Positions 1 through 11,103 of a stretch of DNA of 64,000 bases are shown here, piece by piece (within the stretch, counting starts at the first letter, position 1; each line of letters starts with the position of its first letter). A model generated the notes under the pieces. It was not told where the DNA came from. It saw only the letters and a program-made list of their open reading frames with translations, and did not search any database. This DNA comes from Staphylococcus lloydii (lineage in GTDB: Bacteria; Bacillota; Bacilli; Staphylococcales; Staphylococcaceae). Position numbers and translations under genes: made by a program. The stretch is from contig NZ_CP064056.1 in NCBI RefSeq assembly GCF_015775975.1, positions 1,674,001 through 1,738,000 of the forward strand, in the 5' to 3' direction.

Positions 1-125
1 TAACCTTCTTCTTTTAATGCTAAACAAGCTTGCGTGCCTGCGTAGTCAAATTCTGCAGCCTGTCCAATAATTATCGGACCAGAACCTATTACTAATATAG
101 ATTTAATATCATTACGTTTAGGCAT
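1..125 (-). CDS. carB: Carbamoyl-phosphate synthase large subunit, N-terminal fragment
   Basis: This is the first 41 codons of the ATP-grasp subunit that makes carbamoyl phosphate from bicarbonate, ATP and the ammonia delivered by CarA; the rest lies outside the window. The visible N terminus contains [19 protein letters not shown], the conserved start of the first carboxyphosphate domain. The ATG overlaps the last 8 bases of carA, so the two subunits are probably translationally coupled. It is the last visible gene of the pyr operon. Confidence 0.95.
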   Translation of the reverse strand, partial: MPKRNDIKSILVIGSGPIIIGQAAEFDYAGTQACLALKEEG

Positions 126-1218
126 TTGTCATACTCTCCTTCACTTTAAATTCATTCATCATTTCGATAAATTCATCAAATAAATAGTTTGAATCTGATG
201 GACCTGGGCATGCTTCAGGATGGTACTGTACTGAAAATGCTGGTAATTTTTTATGTCTTAATCCTTCAACTGTGCCGTCATTAATGGCAATGTGTGTGAT
301 TTCCAAATCAGTTTGTGCTAACGAATCTTTGTCTATTGCATAACCATGGTTTTGACTTGTTAAAGCTACTCTGCCAGTTTTCAAATCTTTAACTGGGTGG
401 TTAGCACCACGATGCCCAAACTTCATTTTGAACGAAGTTGCGCCTTGAGATAGTGCAAACAATTGGTGGCCAAGACAAATACCAAAGAATGGTATTTTAC
501 CTAAAATATTTTGTATCATTTCAACTGCTACTTGGACTTCTTCTGGATCACCAGGACCATTAGACAACATAACGCCATCCGGTGACATTCTAATAATTGC
601 TTCTGCCGAAGTATCATATGGCACCACTGTGACATTACAACCACGTGCATTCAATTCTCTAACGATATTTTCTTTTTTACCAAAATCAACTAACACAACG
701 CTGTAACGGTAGCCAGTTGAAATATAAGGCGTCTTAGTAGATACAGTAGTTACTTCGTTACGAGGTAATTCTACCGTTTTTAATTGTTCAACCAAGCTCT
801 CAATTTTATCTTTATCGTCTGTGAAAGCGGCTTTCAACACACCATGCTTTCTTATTTTACGCGTAATACTTCTTGTATCCACACCAGAAATACCTGGCAC
901 ATTATATTCTACTAATACTTCGTGTAACGTTTTTTGTTGTCTAAAATTACTTGGTTTTTGGCTTGCTTCTTTTACAACTACGCCATTTAAATTCAATGCT
1001 AATGATTCAAAGTCATCACGATTAATACCATAGTTACCAATTAATGGATAAGTAAAAGTAATAATTTGTCCTGTGTATGATGGGTCTGAAATTGTTTCTT
1101 GATAACCTGTCATTGCAGTATTAAAAACAATTTCACCAATTGTTAAATCGCCTGAACCTAATTTAAATCCTTCATAATATGAACCGTCTTCAAGTACAAG
1201 ATAGCGTTTTTGTAACAT
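118..1218 (-). CDS. carA: Carbamoyl-phosphate synthase small (glutaminase) subunit
   Basis: CarA hydrolyses glutamine and channels ammonia to CarB for pyrimidine and arginine synthesis. The 366 residues match the usual length. An N-terminal CPSase small-chain domain (about 1-150) is followed by a class I glutamine amidotransferase domain with the nucleophile in GICLGHQLF (Cys248) and the His-Glu pair in [10 protein letters not shown] (His333, Glu335). The stop is reached after the carB start, and the ATG overlaps the last base of the pyrC stop codon, giving a tightly packed operon. Its place next to pyrC suggests it serves pyrimidine synthesis under PyrR control. Confidence 0.97.
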   Translation of the reverse strand: MLQKRYLVLEDGSYYEGFKLGSGDLTIGEIVFNTAMTGYQETISDPSYTGQIITFTYPLIGNYGINRDDFESLALNLNGVVVKEASQKPSNFRQQKTLHEVLVEYNVPGISGVDTRSITRKIRKHGVLKAAFTDDKDKIESLVEQLKTVELPRNEVTTVSTKTPYISTGYRYSVVLVDFGKKENIVRELNARGCNVTVVPYDTSAEAIIRMSPDGVMLSNGPGDPEEVQVAVEMIQNILGKIPFFGICLGHQLFALSQGATSFKMKFGHRGANHPVKDLKTGRVALTSQNHGYAIDKDSLAQTDLEITHIAINDGTVEGLRHKKLPAFSVQYHPEACPGPSDSNYLFDEFIEMMNEFKVKESMTNA

Positions 1219-2492
1219 TACAGTTCCTCCTTAAATTTAACTTCACCCTCAACCATCGTTAACACTGGTGTACCATATACTTGATAACCAATAAATGGTG
1301 TATTAGAAGCTTTTGAATGAAAGTCTTCAGCCTTAATTTCTGTTTCTTTATCTAAATTAATAATAGTTAAATCTGCTAAACTACCTTCTTCGAGCTTGCC
1401 ATATGGTAAGTCAAATGTCTGTGCAGGTTTTATTGTTAAATAGTCAACAAGTTGTTGTAATGACCAAGAACCATTTTTAACAAAATGCGTATATAACAAT
1501 GGAAATGCTGTTTCGCTTCCTACAATACCAAACGGTGCCTTTGTCATTGGTTGATCTTTCTCTTCTTTGGCATGTGGTGCATGGTCAGTAGCAATACAAT
1601 CAATTGTGCCATCTTCTAATGCATCTAATAATGCTTGTCTGTCTTCTTTACTTCTTAATGGTGGGTTCATTTTATAAATCGCATCGTCACCTGGTACATC
1701 ATCTTCTGTTAATAGTAAGTGGTGTGGCGTTACTTCGGCAGTAACATGAATGCCTGCTTTCTTAGCATCTCTAATTACACGTACACTTTCTTTCGTTGAC
1801 ACATGACATACGTGGTAATGTGCATTTGCAGCTTCAGCTAATAATACGTCTCGTGCGATTTGTACCGCTTCACAAATATTTGGAATACCCGGAATATCTA
1901 ATTCAGCACTTCTTTTCCCCTCGTGCATAGCGCCGCCATAAATTAAACTGTTGTCTTCACAATGAGCTACAATGGCTTTGTTTACTTTTGCTGCTTCTTG
2001 CATTGCTTCATACATCATGCTTGCTGTTTGAACACCTACGCCATCGTCTGTAAAAGCAAATGCCCCATTTTCTGCTAATGCCTTGAAATCTACATGTTCT
2101 TTTCCTGCTTGTCTTACTGTAATTGATGCATAAGGTAATACTCTCACATGTGCATCATTAGCAATAATATTATTCAATGCGCTTAAATTTTCTACATCAT
2201 CTGGTACAGGACGCGTATTAGGCATCGGACATACAGTTGTGAAACCACCTCTAGCTGCAGCTTTTGTTCCTGTAGCGATTGTTTCCTTATGTTCTCCCCC
2301 TGGTTCTCTTAAATGAACGTGAACATCAACTAATCCAGGTGCAACGAATTGCCCTTGTGCATCAATAATTTCTACGTCTTGATCTACTTCAATGTTTTGA
2401 GCGATTTGTTTAACTTGCTTACCATCAATTAAAATCGAACTTTCTTGTAATTCTCCATTGTTTAAAACTTTAGCATTTGTAATTAATTTCAT
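1218..2492 (-). CDS. pyrC: Dihydroorotase
   Basis: Zinc metalloenzyme that cyclises carbamoyl aspartate to dihydroorotate, third step of UMP synthesis. The chosen ATG gives 424 residues beginning [14 protein letters not shown], the family length, and has an AAAGGGGAA ribosome site at good spacing; the open frame runs 34 codons further upstream but into pyrB. The metal-binding HVHLREPG (His58, His60) and the later ATDHAPH motif (active-site Asp) are present. Only one base separates it from the pyrB stop. It is class I dihydroorotase by these motifs. Confidence 0.96.
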   Translation of the reverse strand: MKLITNAKVLNNGELQESSILIDGKQVKQIAQNIEVDQDVEIIDAQGQFVAPGLVDVHVHLREPGGEHKETIATGTKAAARGGFTTVCPMPNTRPVPDDVENLSALNNIIANDAHVRVLPYASITVRQAGKEHVDFKALAENGAFAFTDDGVGVQTASMMYEAMQEAAKVNKAIVAHCEDNSLIYGGAMHEGKRSAELDIPGIPNICEAVQIARDVLLAEAANAHYHVCHVSTKESVRVIRDAKKAGIHVTAEVTPHHLLLTEDDVPGDDAIYKMNPPLRSKEDRQALLDALEDGTIDCIATDHAPHAKEEKDQPMTKAPFGIVGSETAFPLLYTHFVKNGSWSLQQLVDYLTIKPAQTFDLPYGKLEEGSLADLTIINLDKETEIKAEDFHSKASNTPFIGYQVYGTPVLTMVEGEVKFKEEL

Positions 2493-2493
2493 A

Positions 2494-3405
<912 letters not shown>

Positions 3406-3419
3406 TTACTTTGAATATC

Positions 3420-4718
3420 TTACGTTGATTGCTTTGGCAAAATTAAGTTCAATATGATGCCCGCCAATGCTGCTAACGCCATACCTTCTATTTGTAAATT
3501 TACGCCTATCGGTTTGAGATTCAACATTAGATTTCCAATACCGACAACGAGAATTACTGAAGCAATAACTAAATTACGATTTTGAGCAAAGTCAATTTCA
3601 CTTTCTACTAGCATACGTAAACCACTTGAAGCGATAATACCAAATAGCAGAATCGAAACACCGCCCATTACGGGTGTGGGTATCGATGAAATTAATGCCG
3701 TGAATTTTCCTACAAAACCAAGAATAATCGCTATAACTGCAGCGCCACCGATAACATAAATACTGTATATTTTAGTAATTGCTAGCACACCAATATTTTC
3801 ACCGTAAGTTGTGCTTGGTGGTCCGCCAATAACACTCGCAACCATTGTTGAGACACCGTCACCAATGATTGATTTATCTAAGCCAGGATCTTTGAAAAAG
3901 TTTTTTCCTACTATTTTGTTAATAACCATCTGATGACCAATATGTTCACTTACTGTCACAAATACAATCGGTACCATGACTAAAATTAGACCCAGATGAA
4001 ACGACGGCTGATAATCTTTAAATGGTAAATAGATATCTGGCAATTGTAACCATTTAGCATGAGCTATTGTACTGAAGTTGACAATGCCCATGAATGCAGC
4101 GACAACATAACCAGTAATTATGCCAATCAGTACTGGTATTAAAGAAAGAAAGCCTTTGAAAAAACCTTGCACAATAACCGTAACGATTAAAGTTACTAAT
4201 GCTACGATTAAGTAACTTAGGTTATAACCTTTCATGTCACTAGAGTTTTCATACATGGCCATGTTTACAGCCGTTGGTGCTAAACTTAAACCTATAACCA
4301 TAATGACTGGTCCTACTACTACTGGTGGTAATAAACGCATTAGCCAATTTGTACCACTCAATTTAATTGCGATACCGATGATGACATACATCAAACCACT
4401 CATGAATAAGGCAATTAACATATCTCCTAAGCTATGAGAATGTAATCCACTAATGATTGGCGTTATAAAAGCAAAGCTAGAACCTAGATAAGCAGGTATT
4501 TTAGCTTGAGTAATTAATATGTATAATAACGTTCCAATGCCTGACGCAAGTAATGCTGCCGATATTGGTAATCCCGTAAGAAACGGAACAAGAACTGTGG
4601 AACCAAACATCGCAAATAAATGTTGGGTACTTAGAAATGCCCACTGTCCTAATTTAGGCCTATCACGTACATCTAATACGGGTTTGGCTGTTCTTTCAAA
4701 CATTTCTTCGTTTCTCAT
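3420..4718 (-). CDS. pyrP: Uracil permease
   Basis: Membrane uracil:proton symporter of the NCS2 nucleobase family. The 432 residues form about a dozen hydrophobic segments, with the family signature around QHLFAMFGSTVLVP near residue 32 and the transport motif region VTVSEHIGHQ near 260. The first 25 residues are hydrophilic and cytosolic. The ATG is preceded by GAGAGGAAG. Expression should depend on read-through of the PyrR-type attenuator directly upstream. Confidence 0.94.
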   Translation of the reverse strand: MRNEEMFERTAKPVLDVRDRPKLGQWAFLSTQHLFAMFGSTVLVPFLTGLPISAALLASGIGTLLYILITQAKIPAYLGSSFAFITPIISGLHSHSLGDMLIALFMSGLMYVIIGIAIKLSGTNWLMRLLPPVVVGPVIMVIGLSLAPTAVNMAMYENSSDMKGYNLSYLIVALVTLIVTVIVQGFFKGFLSLIPVLIGIITGYVVAAFMGIVNFSTIAHAKWLQLPDIYLPFKDYQPSFHLGLILVMVPIVFVTVSEHIGHQMVINKIVGKNFFKDPGLDKSIIGDGVSTMVASVIGGPPSTTYGENIGVLAITKIYSIYVIGGAAVIAIILGFVGKFTALISSIPTPVMGGVSILLFGIIASSGLRMLVESEIDFAQNRNLVIASVILVVGIGNLMLNLKPIGVNLQIEGMALAALAGIILNLILPKQST

Positions 4719-4738
4719 AATATGTCGCTTCCTCTCAT

Positions 4739-4775
4739 AAAAAAATCTCTTTACATATATTCATGTAAAGAGACT
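4739..4775 (-). terminator. Attenuator terminator upstream of pyrP
   Basis: An 11-bp stem (TCTCTTTACAT with ATGTAAAGAGA) is followed by a run of T on the minus strand, about 20 bases before the pyrP start. It is the terminator half of the pyrR-pyrP attenuator. Confidence 0.8.
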
Positions 4776-4910
4776 AAAAAAGTTTACACCGCTATAGTTA
4801 AAGAAAGTCGTATTAAACTAACTTTAACGCCATGTTAGAGGTATAAATGCAATCGTAGATAAAGTTGTTCTACGATTGTCCCTTTTTCAGTCTCTCGTAC
4901 TGAGTTAAAA
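4776..4910 (-). promoter_or_regulatory. PyrR-binding attenuator leader between pyrR and pyrP
   Basis: On the minus strand a CAGT/ACTG stem closes the loop ACGAGAG (4888-4902), close to the PyrR binding consensus ARUCCNGNGAGGYU. It is followed by a perfect 9-bp hairpin, CAATCGTAG with CTACGATTG, and a GTTAAAG/CTTTAAC stem that could act as antiterminator before the terminator. Known B. subtilis pyr biology suggests UMP-bound PyrR stabilises the first stem and allows termination. Confidence 0.7.
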
Positions 4911-4913
4911 GGT

Positions 4914-5441
4914 TTATTCAATTACTACTGCATTTTTATGATCAATTTCTTCTAAATAGACAGAAACATCTTCATCGCGAGATGTAGGAATATTTTTCCC
5001 AACAAAATCAGCGCGAATTGGCAATTCTCTATGACCTCTATCTACTAACGTCGCTAAACCAATTTTATTCGGTCTAGCATGTTGTAAAATAGCGTCTAAT
5101 GAAGCTCTTACTGTTCTACCGGTATATAATACGTCGTCAATAATGACTACGATTTTATTGGTAATATCGACGCCAATTTCATAAGATTTGTCACCATTCG
5201 CATCGTTTACTTGTTCTAAATCATCACGAAATTGTGTAATATCAATCGTACCCGTAGGCACTTCACAAGCTTCAATCATGGCGATTTTTTGTTGAATTCT
5301 ATTTGCTAAAAAAGCACCACGCGTTTTTATGCCTAATAACACTAAATCATCTGTGCCTTTATTATATTCTAAAATTTCATGTGCAATACGTGTAACCGTT
5401 CTTTGAATAGCTGCTTCATCCATAATAATACGTTCTGACAT
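4914..5441 (-). CDS. pyrR: Pyrimidine operon attenuator / uracil phosphoribosyltransferase
   Basis: PyrR binds pyr leader RNA in response to UMP/UTP and promotes termination; many members also have weak uracil phosphoribosyltransferase activity. The PRPP-binding motif [14 protein letters not shown] is intact. The ATG at [10 protein letters not shown] gives 175 residues, the staphylococcal length; an upstream in-frame GTG overlaps the AAGTAGGTG ribosome site. It is first in the operon, between two leader structures that it should control. Confidence 0.96.
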   Translation of the reverse strand: MSERIIMDEAAIQRTVTRIAHEILEYNKGTDDLVLLGIKTRGAFLANRIQQKIAMIEACEVPTGTIDITQFRDDLEQVNDANGDKSYEIGVDITNKIVVIIDDVLYTGRTVRASLDAILQHARPNKIGLATLVDRGHRELPIRADFVGKNIPTSRDEDVSVYLEEIDHKNAVVIE

Positions 5442-5486
5442 AAGGCACACCTACTTTCTTTTAATGTTAGTTATTGTGATATAAAA

Positions 5487-5522
5487 AATACCCCATATCT
5501 TCAATTGAAGATATGAGGTATT
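5487..5522 (-). terminator. Attenuator terminator in the pyrR leader
   Basis: A long near-perfect stem (AATACCTCATATCTTC with GAAGATATGGGGTATT) ends in a T run on the minus strand, 46 bases before the pyrR start. Confidence 0.85.
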
Positions 5523-5700
5523 CCCAGAAAAAATTTAAAGTTTAAAAGAGTATGAATGAGCTTTACTCAATTGGTATCTCAATTTAAACTTTGTGTATTA
5601 AATACACTACTATATTTATAAATGTATATACTACATTTTATAAGCAATTTTCTCTTGGTTCATATCTTTGAAGTCTCTCTGGACTCTCAATTAAAGATGA
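5523..5700 (-). promoter_or_regulatory. PyrR-responsive leader of the pyr operon
   Basis: The minus-strand sequence AGTCCAGAGAGACT (5672-5685) matches the PyrR RNA consensus almost perfectly and sits in a stem-loop flanked by ATCTTT and AAAGAT. Downstream, a run containing AAGTTTAAATTGAGATACC and its partner CTTTTAAACTTTAAA can form an alternative antiterminator before the terminator. Confidence 0.85.
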
Positions 5701-5724
5701 CCGATTCTTTATTAAACTGTCACT

Positions 5725-5753
5725 ATTCTACCCTACATTTTATAACAAGTCAA
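5725..5753 (-). promoter_or_regulatory. Promoter of the pyr operon
   Basis: TTGACT and TAGAAT are separated by 17 bases on the minus strand and lie just upstream of the PyrR leader, in the gap after the rluD-type gene. This is a strong sigma-A match. Confidence 0.85.
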
Positions 5754-5786
5754 TAAGTAGCTTAGGTTTAAACCAATTATTAGCGA

Positions 5787-6704
5787 TTATGCGTCTGTAC
5801 GACGTAACTCTTCTAATAATTGTGTAAATGGTTCAGGTAACGGTGCTTCTCTTTCAATATATTCATTAGTCACTGGATGTTCAAAACCAATAACACCAGC
5901 ATGTAATGCTTGTCCATCAAGGTCTAAAGTTTTTCTAGGACCATATTTAGGGTCTCCAGCTAATGGGAAACCAATATATTTCATATGTACACGAATTTGG
6001 TGTGTACGTCCTGTTTCAAGCTGACACTCGATTAAAGTAAAGTTTTTAAAATGTTCTTTTACATTAAAGTGCGTAACTGCTTCTTTACCGTCATCGACAA
6101 CATCCATAGACTGACGATCATTTTTATTACGACCAATAGGTGCGTCTACAGTTCCATAATCATGGGGAATATTACCATGTACTAGCGCAGTATATTTACG
6201 TGTGACTGTTTTATCTATAAGTTGTTCTACTAAACTTCTATGTGCCACATCATTTTTAGCGACCATTAACAAACCAGAAGTGTCCTTATCAATTCTATGC
6301 ACAATCCCAGGTCTGACTTCACCATTGATACCTGAAAGATTTTTCATTTGATACATCAATCCGTTTACTAATGTACCTGTATAATGACCTGCAGAAGGAT
6401 GCACAACCATACCTTTAGGTTTATACACTATCGCAACATCATCATCTTCATAATAAATATCTAAATTTAAATTTTCTGGAACGATATCCGCTTCGACAAT
6501 ATCCTTTTCAGTAACTTCGATTGCATCGTTCATTTTTACTTTATAATTTGATTTAACTTCTTTGCCGTTAACTTTAACTAATTTTTCTTTAATCCAATCT
6601 TGCATTTGTGTGCGTGACCATTCTGAGTTCAGCTCAGCCAAAACTTTATCTATACGCTGACCTACATTAGTTGAATTATCTATATTAAAATTATGTGTAG
6701 TCAT
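5787..6704 (-). CDS. RluD-type 23S rRNA pseudouridine synthase
   Basis: Converts uridine to pseudouridine in rRNA; RluD relatives modify helix 69 of 23S rRNA. An S4 RNA-binding domain (about 14-75) precedes the catalytic domain with HRIDKDTSGLL, whose first Asp (139) is the expected catalytic residue. At 305 residues it has normal length. The ribosome site AGGAG lies over the end of lspA, 13 bases upstream, so the pair is probably cotranscribed (ylyB in B. subtilis is in the same position). The exact target uridines cannot be read from sequence. Confidence 0.93.
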   Translation of the reverse strand: MTTHNFNIDNSTNVGQRIDKVLAELNSEWSRTQMQDWIKEKLVKVNGKEVKSNYKVKMNDAIEVTEKDIVEADIVPENLNLDIYYEDDDVAIVYKPKGMVVHPSAGHYTGTLVNGLMYQMKNLSGINGEVRPGIVHRIDKDTSGLLMVAKNDVAHRSLVEQLIDKTVTRKYTALVHGNIPHDYGTVDAPIGRNKNDRQSMDVVDDGKEAVTHFNVKEHFKNFTLIECQLETGRTHQIRVHMKYIGFPLAGDPKYGPRKTLDLDGQALHAGVIGFEHPVTNEYIEREAPLPEPFTQLLEELRRTDA

Positions 6705-6717
6705 TAAATACTCCTAT

Positions 6718-7194
6718 CTATTTCCCTTTTTTAACATCTATTACTAGTGTAATTATAATCAATATGACACCTATCGTTAAACTTGAATCGGCAACGTTAA
6801 AAATTGGAAAATTATATCCAAAAATATATGTGTCTATAAAATCTACTACTTCACCATGAAACAAACGGTCTATAAAATTGCCTAATGCGCCAGCAAATAG
6901 TAAACTCAAAGCAATTTGCATAAATAAATTATTCTTAGCTTCTTTAATATAAAAAACGACTAATACGATTAAAATAATCAAGGTAATGATAAAAAAGAAA
7001 CTCATTTTACCGCTTAAAATGCCCCATGCTGCACCATTGTTACGATGTGATGTAATGTTTAAAAAACCTGGTATGACTTCAAAAGAATCGCCTATGCGCA
7101 TAGAAGAAGCAATAACAAACTTAGTTACTTGATCTAAAATTAAAATAATAATAGCGATAAATAAAGAAGTACCGATATAATACTGACGTTTCAT
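6718..7194 (-). CDS. lspA: Lipoprotein signal peptidase (signal peptidase II)
   Basis: Aspartic membrane protease that removes signal peptides from prolipoproteins after diacylglyceryl modification. Four hydrophobic segments are visible, and the catalytic Asp pair lies at residues 118 (VVDFID) and 136 (NVADSS), as in the S. aureus enzyme. Length is 158. A good GGAGG site precedes the ATG. A possible own promoter (TATAAT at 7230-7235 on the minus strand) lies upstream. Confidence 0.97.
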   Translation of the reverse strand: MKRQYYIGTSLFIAIIILILDQVTKFVIASSMRIGDSFEVIPGFLNITSHRNNGAAWGILSGKMSFFFIITLIILIVLVVFYIKEAKNNLFMQIALSLLFAGALGNFIDRLFHGEVVDFIDTYIFGYNFPIFNVADSSLTIGVILIIITLVIDVKKGK

Positions 7195-7344
7195 GATTGT
7201 TCCTCCTAAATCACTTTACAACATAATATATTATAGCTTACTCGTAACTATAAAAAAAGTTTGAGTTATATTATAAAGTTTAACTTGCTTAATTTTAAAT
7301 TATTTATTACATAAAAAGAAGTCATTAATTTAAACTATTTGTAA

Positions 7345-7387
7345 TAAAAAAACCTAGACAAACTATAAAAAGTAATTTGTCTAGGTC
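7345..7387 (-). terminator. ileS terminator
   Basis: ACCTAGACAAA and TTTGTCTAGGT pair on the minus strand and are followed by seven T residues, just after the ileS stop. Confidence 0.9.
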
Positions 7388-7398
7388 ATTGTTTATTA

Positions 7399-10149
7399 TT
7401 AAACTAATGTTTTGACTACTTCTTGGCATCTAGGGCATAAATGATCTAGTTCACCTACAGAACCTAACTCTGTGCTGTAATTCCAGCAACGTTCACATTT
7501 TTCGCCTTCTGCATGTTCAATACGAATATCTCCGTATTGATAAGCTGTTCCATCTTCGACGTTAGAAGTAACTTCAACTTGAGAAGTAATAAACAATTGT
7601 TCTAAATCTGCAAATTGTTGTAAGAACTCAGAAGGTTTAAAGTTATCATTGTCTCCGATAATAACTTTAGCTTCTAATGATTTACCAATTACTTTCTCGT
7701 TACGTGCTACTTCTAATGCACGGTTAACGTCATCGCGTAATTTCATAAGTTTATTCCATTTTTCTAATAATGCTGAATCTACTTGTTCTACTTTAGGCAT
7801 ATGCGTTAAATGCACGCTTTCTTCAGTTACATGTGGAATATGAGACCACACTTCGTCAGCAGTATGAGCTAAGATTGGTGCAAGTAATTTAGTCATATCA
7901 ACAATGATACGATAAAGTACGGTTTGCATACTACGACGTTTATGTGCATCACGTGCTTCGATATAAAGAATATCTTTACCGTAATCTAAATAGAAATTAC
8001 TTAGCTCAACATTTATAAAGTTTTGAACTTCTTGATAAATATCAAGGTAATCGAAATCATCATAATGTTCTAAAGTATTTGCCGTAAATTCTCTTAATCT
8101 ATTTAATAGATATTTATCTACTTCTAATAAATCATTTTCAGGTATTGCGTCGACTGCTGGGTCAAAGTCGCTTACGTTACCTAACATAAATCTTAGCGTG
8201 TTTCTAATTTTTCTATAAACATCTGAAGTTTGTTTTAAGATTTCATCAGAAATACGGACATCAGCTAAATAGTCAACACTACTTACCCATAAACGTGCGA
8301 TATCTGCACCTTTTTGTTTAACGATTTGATCAGGCACGATAACATTACCTAAAGATTTACTCATTTTTTTACCTTCGCCATCCATAACGAAACCATGAGA
8401 GAGTAACATTTTATATGGAGACTGTGCTCTAGTTGCTACCGCTGTAGTAATAGAAGAGTTAAACCAGCCACGATATTGGTCACTACCTTCAAGATATAAA
8501 TCAGCTGGGAATGATAATTCTGGTCTAGCTTCTAACACACCTCTATGAGATGAACCTGAGTCGAACCATACGTCCATGATATCCGTTTCTTTCGTAAATT
8601 CGCCATTTGGACTTCCTTCGTGGGTAAATCCTTCTGGTAATAAATCTTTAGCTTCTCTTTCAAACCACACATTTGAACCGTGTTGTTCAAATAAATCTGC
8701 TACGTGATTTACTGTTTCAGAAGTCATGATAATATCGCCATTTTCAGCATAAAATACTGGTAATGGTACGCCCCATACACGTTGACGTGAAATTACCCAT
8801 TCACCACGATCACGAATCATATTGTAAATACGTGTTTTACCCCAATCTACTTTAAATTTCGTTTGGTCAATCGCATTTAAAATATCAGTTCTTACTTTAT
8901 CAATAGAAGCAAACCATTGTGGCGTCGCTCTAAAGATAACTGGTTTTTTCGTACGCCAATCGTGAGGATAACTATGTGTAATGAAGTCTAATTTTAATAA
9001 TGCACCTTTTTCAGTTAATAAATCTGTGATAGGTTTATTCGCTTTATCATAAAATTGTCCTTCAAATTGTCCAGCTTCTTCAGTGAACACACCTTTATCA
9101 TCTACCGGACTAATTACTGGTAAATTATATTTTTGAGATACGATATAGTCGTCTTCACCATGACCTGGAGCCGTATGGACACAACCTGTACCAGCGTCAG
9201 TAGTAACATGCGTACCGTTAATAACGAGAGATGTTCTGTCTATAAATGGATGTTGTGTTTCTACATATTCTAACTCAGAACCTTTAAATTCTTTTTCTAA
9301 AGTAATATCTTCTTCGTTCCAACCAATTTGTTCTGCAACATCGCTGACTAAATCTTTACCGATAATATATTTTTCGCCGTTAACGTTATATTGTCCATAA
9401 GATAATTCTGGATGTACAGTTATAGCTACGTTAGAAGGCAACGTCCATGGTGTCGTTGTCCAAATGATAAACTTAGCGTCATTATCGACAATATCTTTAC
9501 CATCTTTAACATCAAATGCTACATAAATTGATGCTGAACGTTTATCATGATATTCAATTTCAGCTTCAGCTAAAGATGACTCACTTGAAGGAGACCAATA
9601 AACTGGTTTTTTACCTTTGTAAATTAAGCCTTTATCAGCCATTTCACCAAATAAACGAATTTGTGCAGCTTCATATTCTGGTTTTAAAGTGATATATGGG
9701 TTGTTAAAGTCACCTTGTACTCCAAGGCGTTTAAAGTCTTTCTTTTGTAGTTCAATTTGCTCTAATGCGAATTCTTCACATTTTTTTCTAAAGTCAGCAA
9801 CTGACATTTCTTTACGTTTTACGCCTTTTTTAGTCAATGCTTGTTCAATTGGTAAACCGTGTGTATCCCAACCTGGTACATACGGCGCATAAAAGCCTTG
9901 CATTGTTTTATAACGCACGATAATATCTTTCAAGATTTTATTCAGCGCATGTCCCATGTGTAAAGAGCCGTTCGCATATGGAGGCCCGTCATGTAAAATA
10001 TATGAAGGATTGCCTTCGTTTTGCGCTAACGCTTTGGAATAAATATCGTTATTATTCCATTCTTCTTGAATTTTTGGTTCTTTATTTGGTAGACCTCCAC
10101 GCATTGGAAAATCTGTTTTTGGCATTAATAACGTTTCTTTATAATCCAT
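7399..10149 (-). CDS. ileS: Isoleucyl-tRNA synthetase
   Basis: Class I synthetase charging tRNA-Ile. The 917-residue product begins [17 protein letters not shown]; the HIGH-type motif HMGH (about residue 65), the editing domain, KMSKS (about 595) and a C-terminal zinc finger (CERCW...CPRC) are all present. The ATG follows AAGGAG by eight bases; the in-frame GTG three codons upstream overlaps that site. This is the ordinary chromosomal type, not a MupA-like enzyme. It is controlled by the T-box directly upstream. Confidence 0.97.
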   Translation of the reverse strand: MDYKETLLMPKTDFPMRGGLPNKEPKIQEEWNNNDIYSKALAQNEGNPSYILHDGPPYANGSLHMGHALNKILKDIIVRYKTMQGFYAPYVPGWDTHGLPIEQALTKKGVKRKEMSVADFRKKCEEFALEQIELQKKDFKRLGVQGDFNNPYITLKPEYEAAQIRLFGEMADKGLIYKGKKPVYWSPSSESSLAEAEIEYHDKRSASIYVAFDVKDGKDIVDNDAKFIIWTTTPWTLPSNVAITVHPELSYGQYNVNGEKYIIGKDLVSDVAEQIGWNEEDITLEKEFKGSELEYVETQHPFIDRTSLVINGTHVTTDAGTGCVHTAPGHGEDDYIVSQKYNLPVISPVDDKGVFTEEAGQFEGQFYDKANKPITDLLTEKGALLKLDFITHSYPHDWRTKKPVIFRATPQWFASIDKVRTDILNAIDQTKFKVDWGKTRIYNMIRDRGEWVISRQRVWGVPLPVFYAENGDIIMTSETVNHVADLFEQHGSNVWFEREAKDLLPEGFTHEGSPNGEFTKETDIMDVWFDSGSSHRGVLEARPELSFPADLYLEGSDQYRGWFNSSITTAVATRAQSPYKMLLSHGFVMDGEGKKMSKSLGNVIVPDQIVKQKGADIARLWVSSVDYLADVRISDEILKQTSDVYRKIRNTLRFMLGNVSDFDPAVDAIPENDLLEVDKYLLNRLREFTANTLEHYDDFDYLDIYQEVQNFINVELSNFYLDYGKDILYIEARDAHKRRSMQTVLYRIIVDMTKLLAPILAHTADEVWSHIPHVTEESVHLTHMPKVEQVDSALLEKWNKLMKLRDDVNRALEVARNEKVIGKSLEAKVIIGDNDNFKPSEFLQQFADLEQLFITSQVEVTSNVEDGTAYQYGDIRIEHAEGEKCERCWNYSTELGSVGELDHLCPRCQEVVKTLV

Positions 10150-10189
10150 TGATTCCACTCCTTGTTTTTTGTGCTAAAAATTTAAAACT

Positions 10190-10375
10190 AAAAAAGAACT
10201 CTAAGTTCAATTAACAGGGACGATTAAACCGCGTTACCACCCTGATTAACTCAACTTAGAGTTCTCTCATAAAAGTCTTTTATTGTTGCATAACAGTGAT
10301 ACAAGCAACTTGTATATATTAGGCTCACACCATCCCTAATTCGCTGAATTATACTTCCAGTTACTTACGCGTCTG
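10190..10375 (-). promoter_or_regulatory. T-box riboswitch of ileS (isoleucine)
   Basis: The minus strand carries the T-box core AGGGTGGTAACGCGG (10229-10243) and a terminator (AGAACTCTAAGTT with AACTTAGAGTTCT, then T run, 10190-10265) in the expected order. Upstream is a stem I region including GGTGTGAGCC. An ATC triplet at 10298-10300, followed by A, is a likely isoleucine specifier. Uncharged tRNA-Ile should stabilise the antiterminator and raise ileS expression. Confidence 0.92.
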
Positions 10376-10380
10376 CTATA

Positions 10381-11004
10381 TTATTTAGATGAATTGTCTT
10401 CTGATTCTGATGAAGCAGCTTCTTCCGTTGCAGCTTGTTGCTCAGCTTCTGCCTGTGCCTTCATCTCTTTTTCTTCTTCAGTTAAATCATTGTCGTGTAA
10501 ATGATTAATATTTTCTTCAGTTACTTGCGCTGAATCTAAATCATAGTTTAATAAGTAATCCCAGTCTTCACTTTTTAACAAGTCAAGTTGAGCTTCGACT
10601 AACATACGGAAACGAGATCTAAAGATTTTAGATTGGCGTTTCATATCTTCCGTTTGGAATGATAGTCTACGTGATTTTTCGATAGCATCATTGACGATTT
10701 GATTCGCTTGCGCTTCCGCTTTGGCTACAGTTGCTTCTGCATCTTTTGTTGCAGCAGCTTTAGTCTCTTCTCCAGCTTGTTGTGCTTGAACAAGCGCATC
10801 ACTTACAGATTGATGAACATCTTTATATGATTGAATGTTCGTTTCTTTATCTTCAATTACTTGTTCTAATTGTTTTTTATCTTCTTTTAAACGTTCAATT
10901 TCAGTACTGAGTTGTTCTAAATAACCTTCAACTTCAGTAGGTTCAAATCCATTTTTTACAGTAGTGAATGTTTTACTTTTAATTTCATTTGGTGTAAAAG
11001 GCAT
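10381..11004 (-). CDS. divIVA: Cell division initiation protein DivIVA
   Basis: Curvature-sensing coiled-coil protein found at septa and poles. The N terminus MPFTPNEIKSKTF with FEPTEVEGYLEQL around residues 20-33 is the conserved lipid-binding domain; heptad-rich coiled coil follows to about residue 160, and the last 40 residues are acidic and low-complexity. Length is 207. A GGGAGGA site precedes the ATG. It is last in the division cluster, after ylmH, as in other Firmicutes. Confidence 0.95.
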   Translation of the reverse strand: MPFTPNEIKSKTFTTVKNGFEPTEVEGYLEQLSTEIERLKEDKKQLEQVIEDKETNIQSYKDVHQSVSDALVQAQQAGEETKAAATKDAEATVAKAEAQANQIVNDAIEKSRRLSFQTEDMKRQSKIFRSRFRMLVEAQLDLLKSEDWDYLLNYDLDSAQVTEENINHLHDNDLTEEEKEMKAQAEAEQQAATEEAASSESEDNSSK

Positions 11005-11103
11005 TGGATATCCTCCCTCTATAATACACTATTTTATTTAGTCAGAAAATATGCATTTTAACAATCTTACTTCGTCTTTGATTACATATAAATGTATTAT
11101 ACA

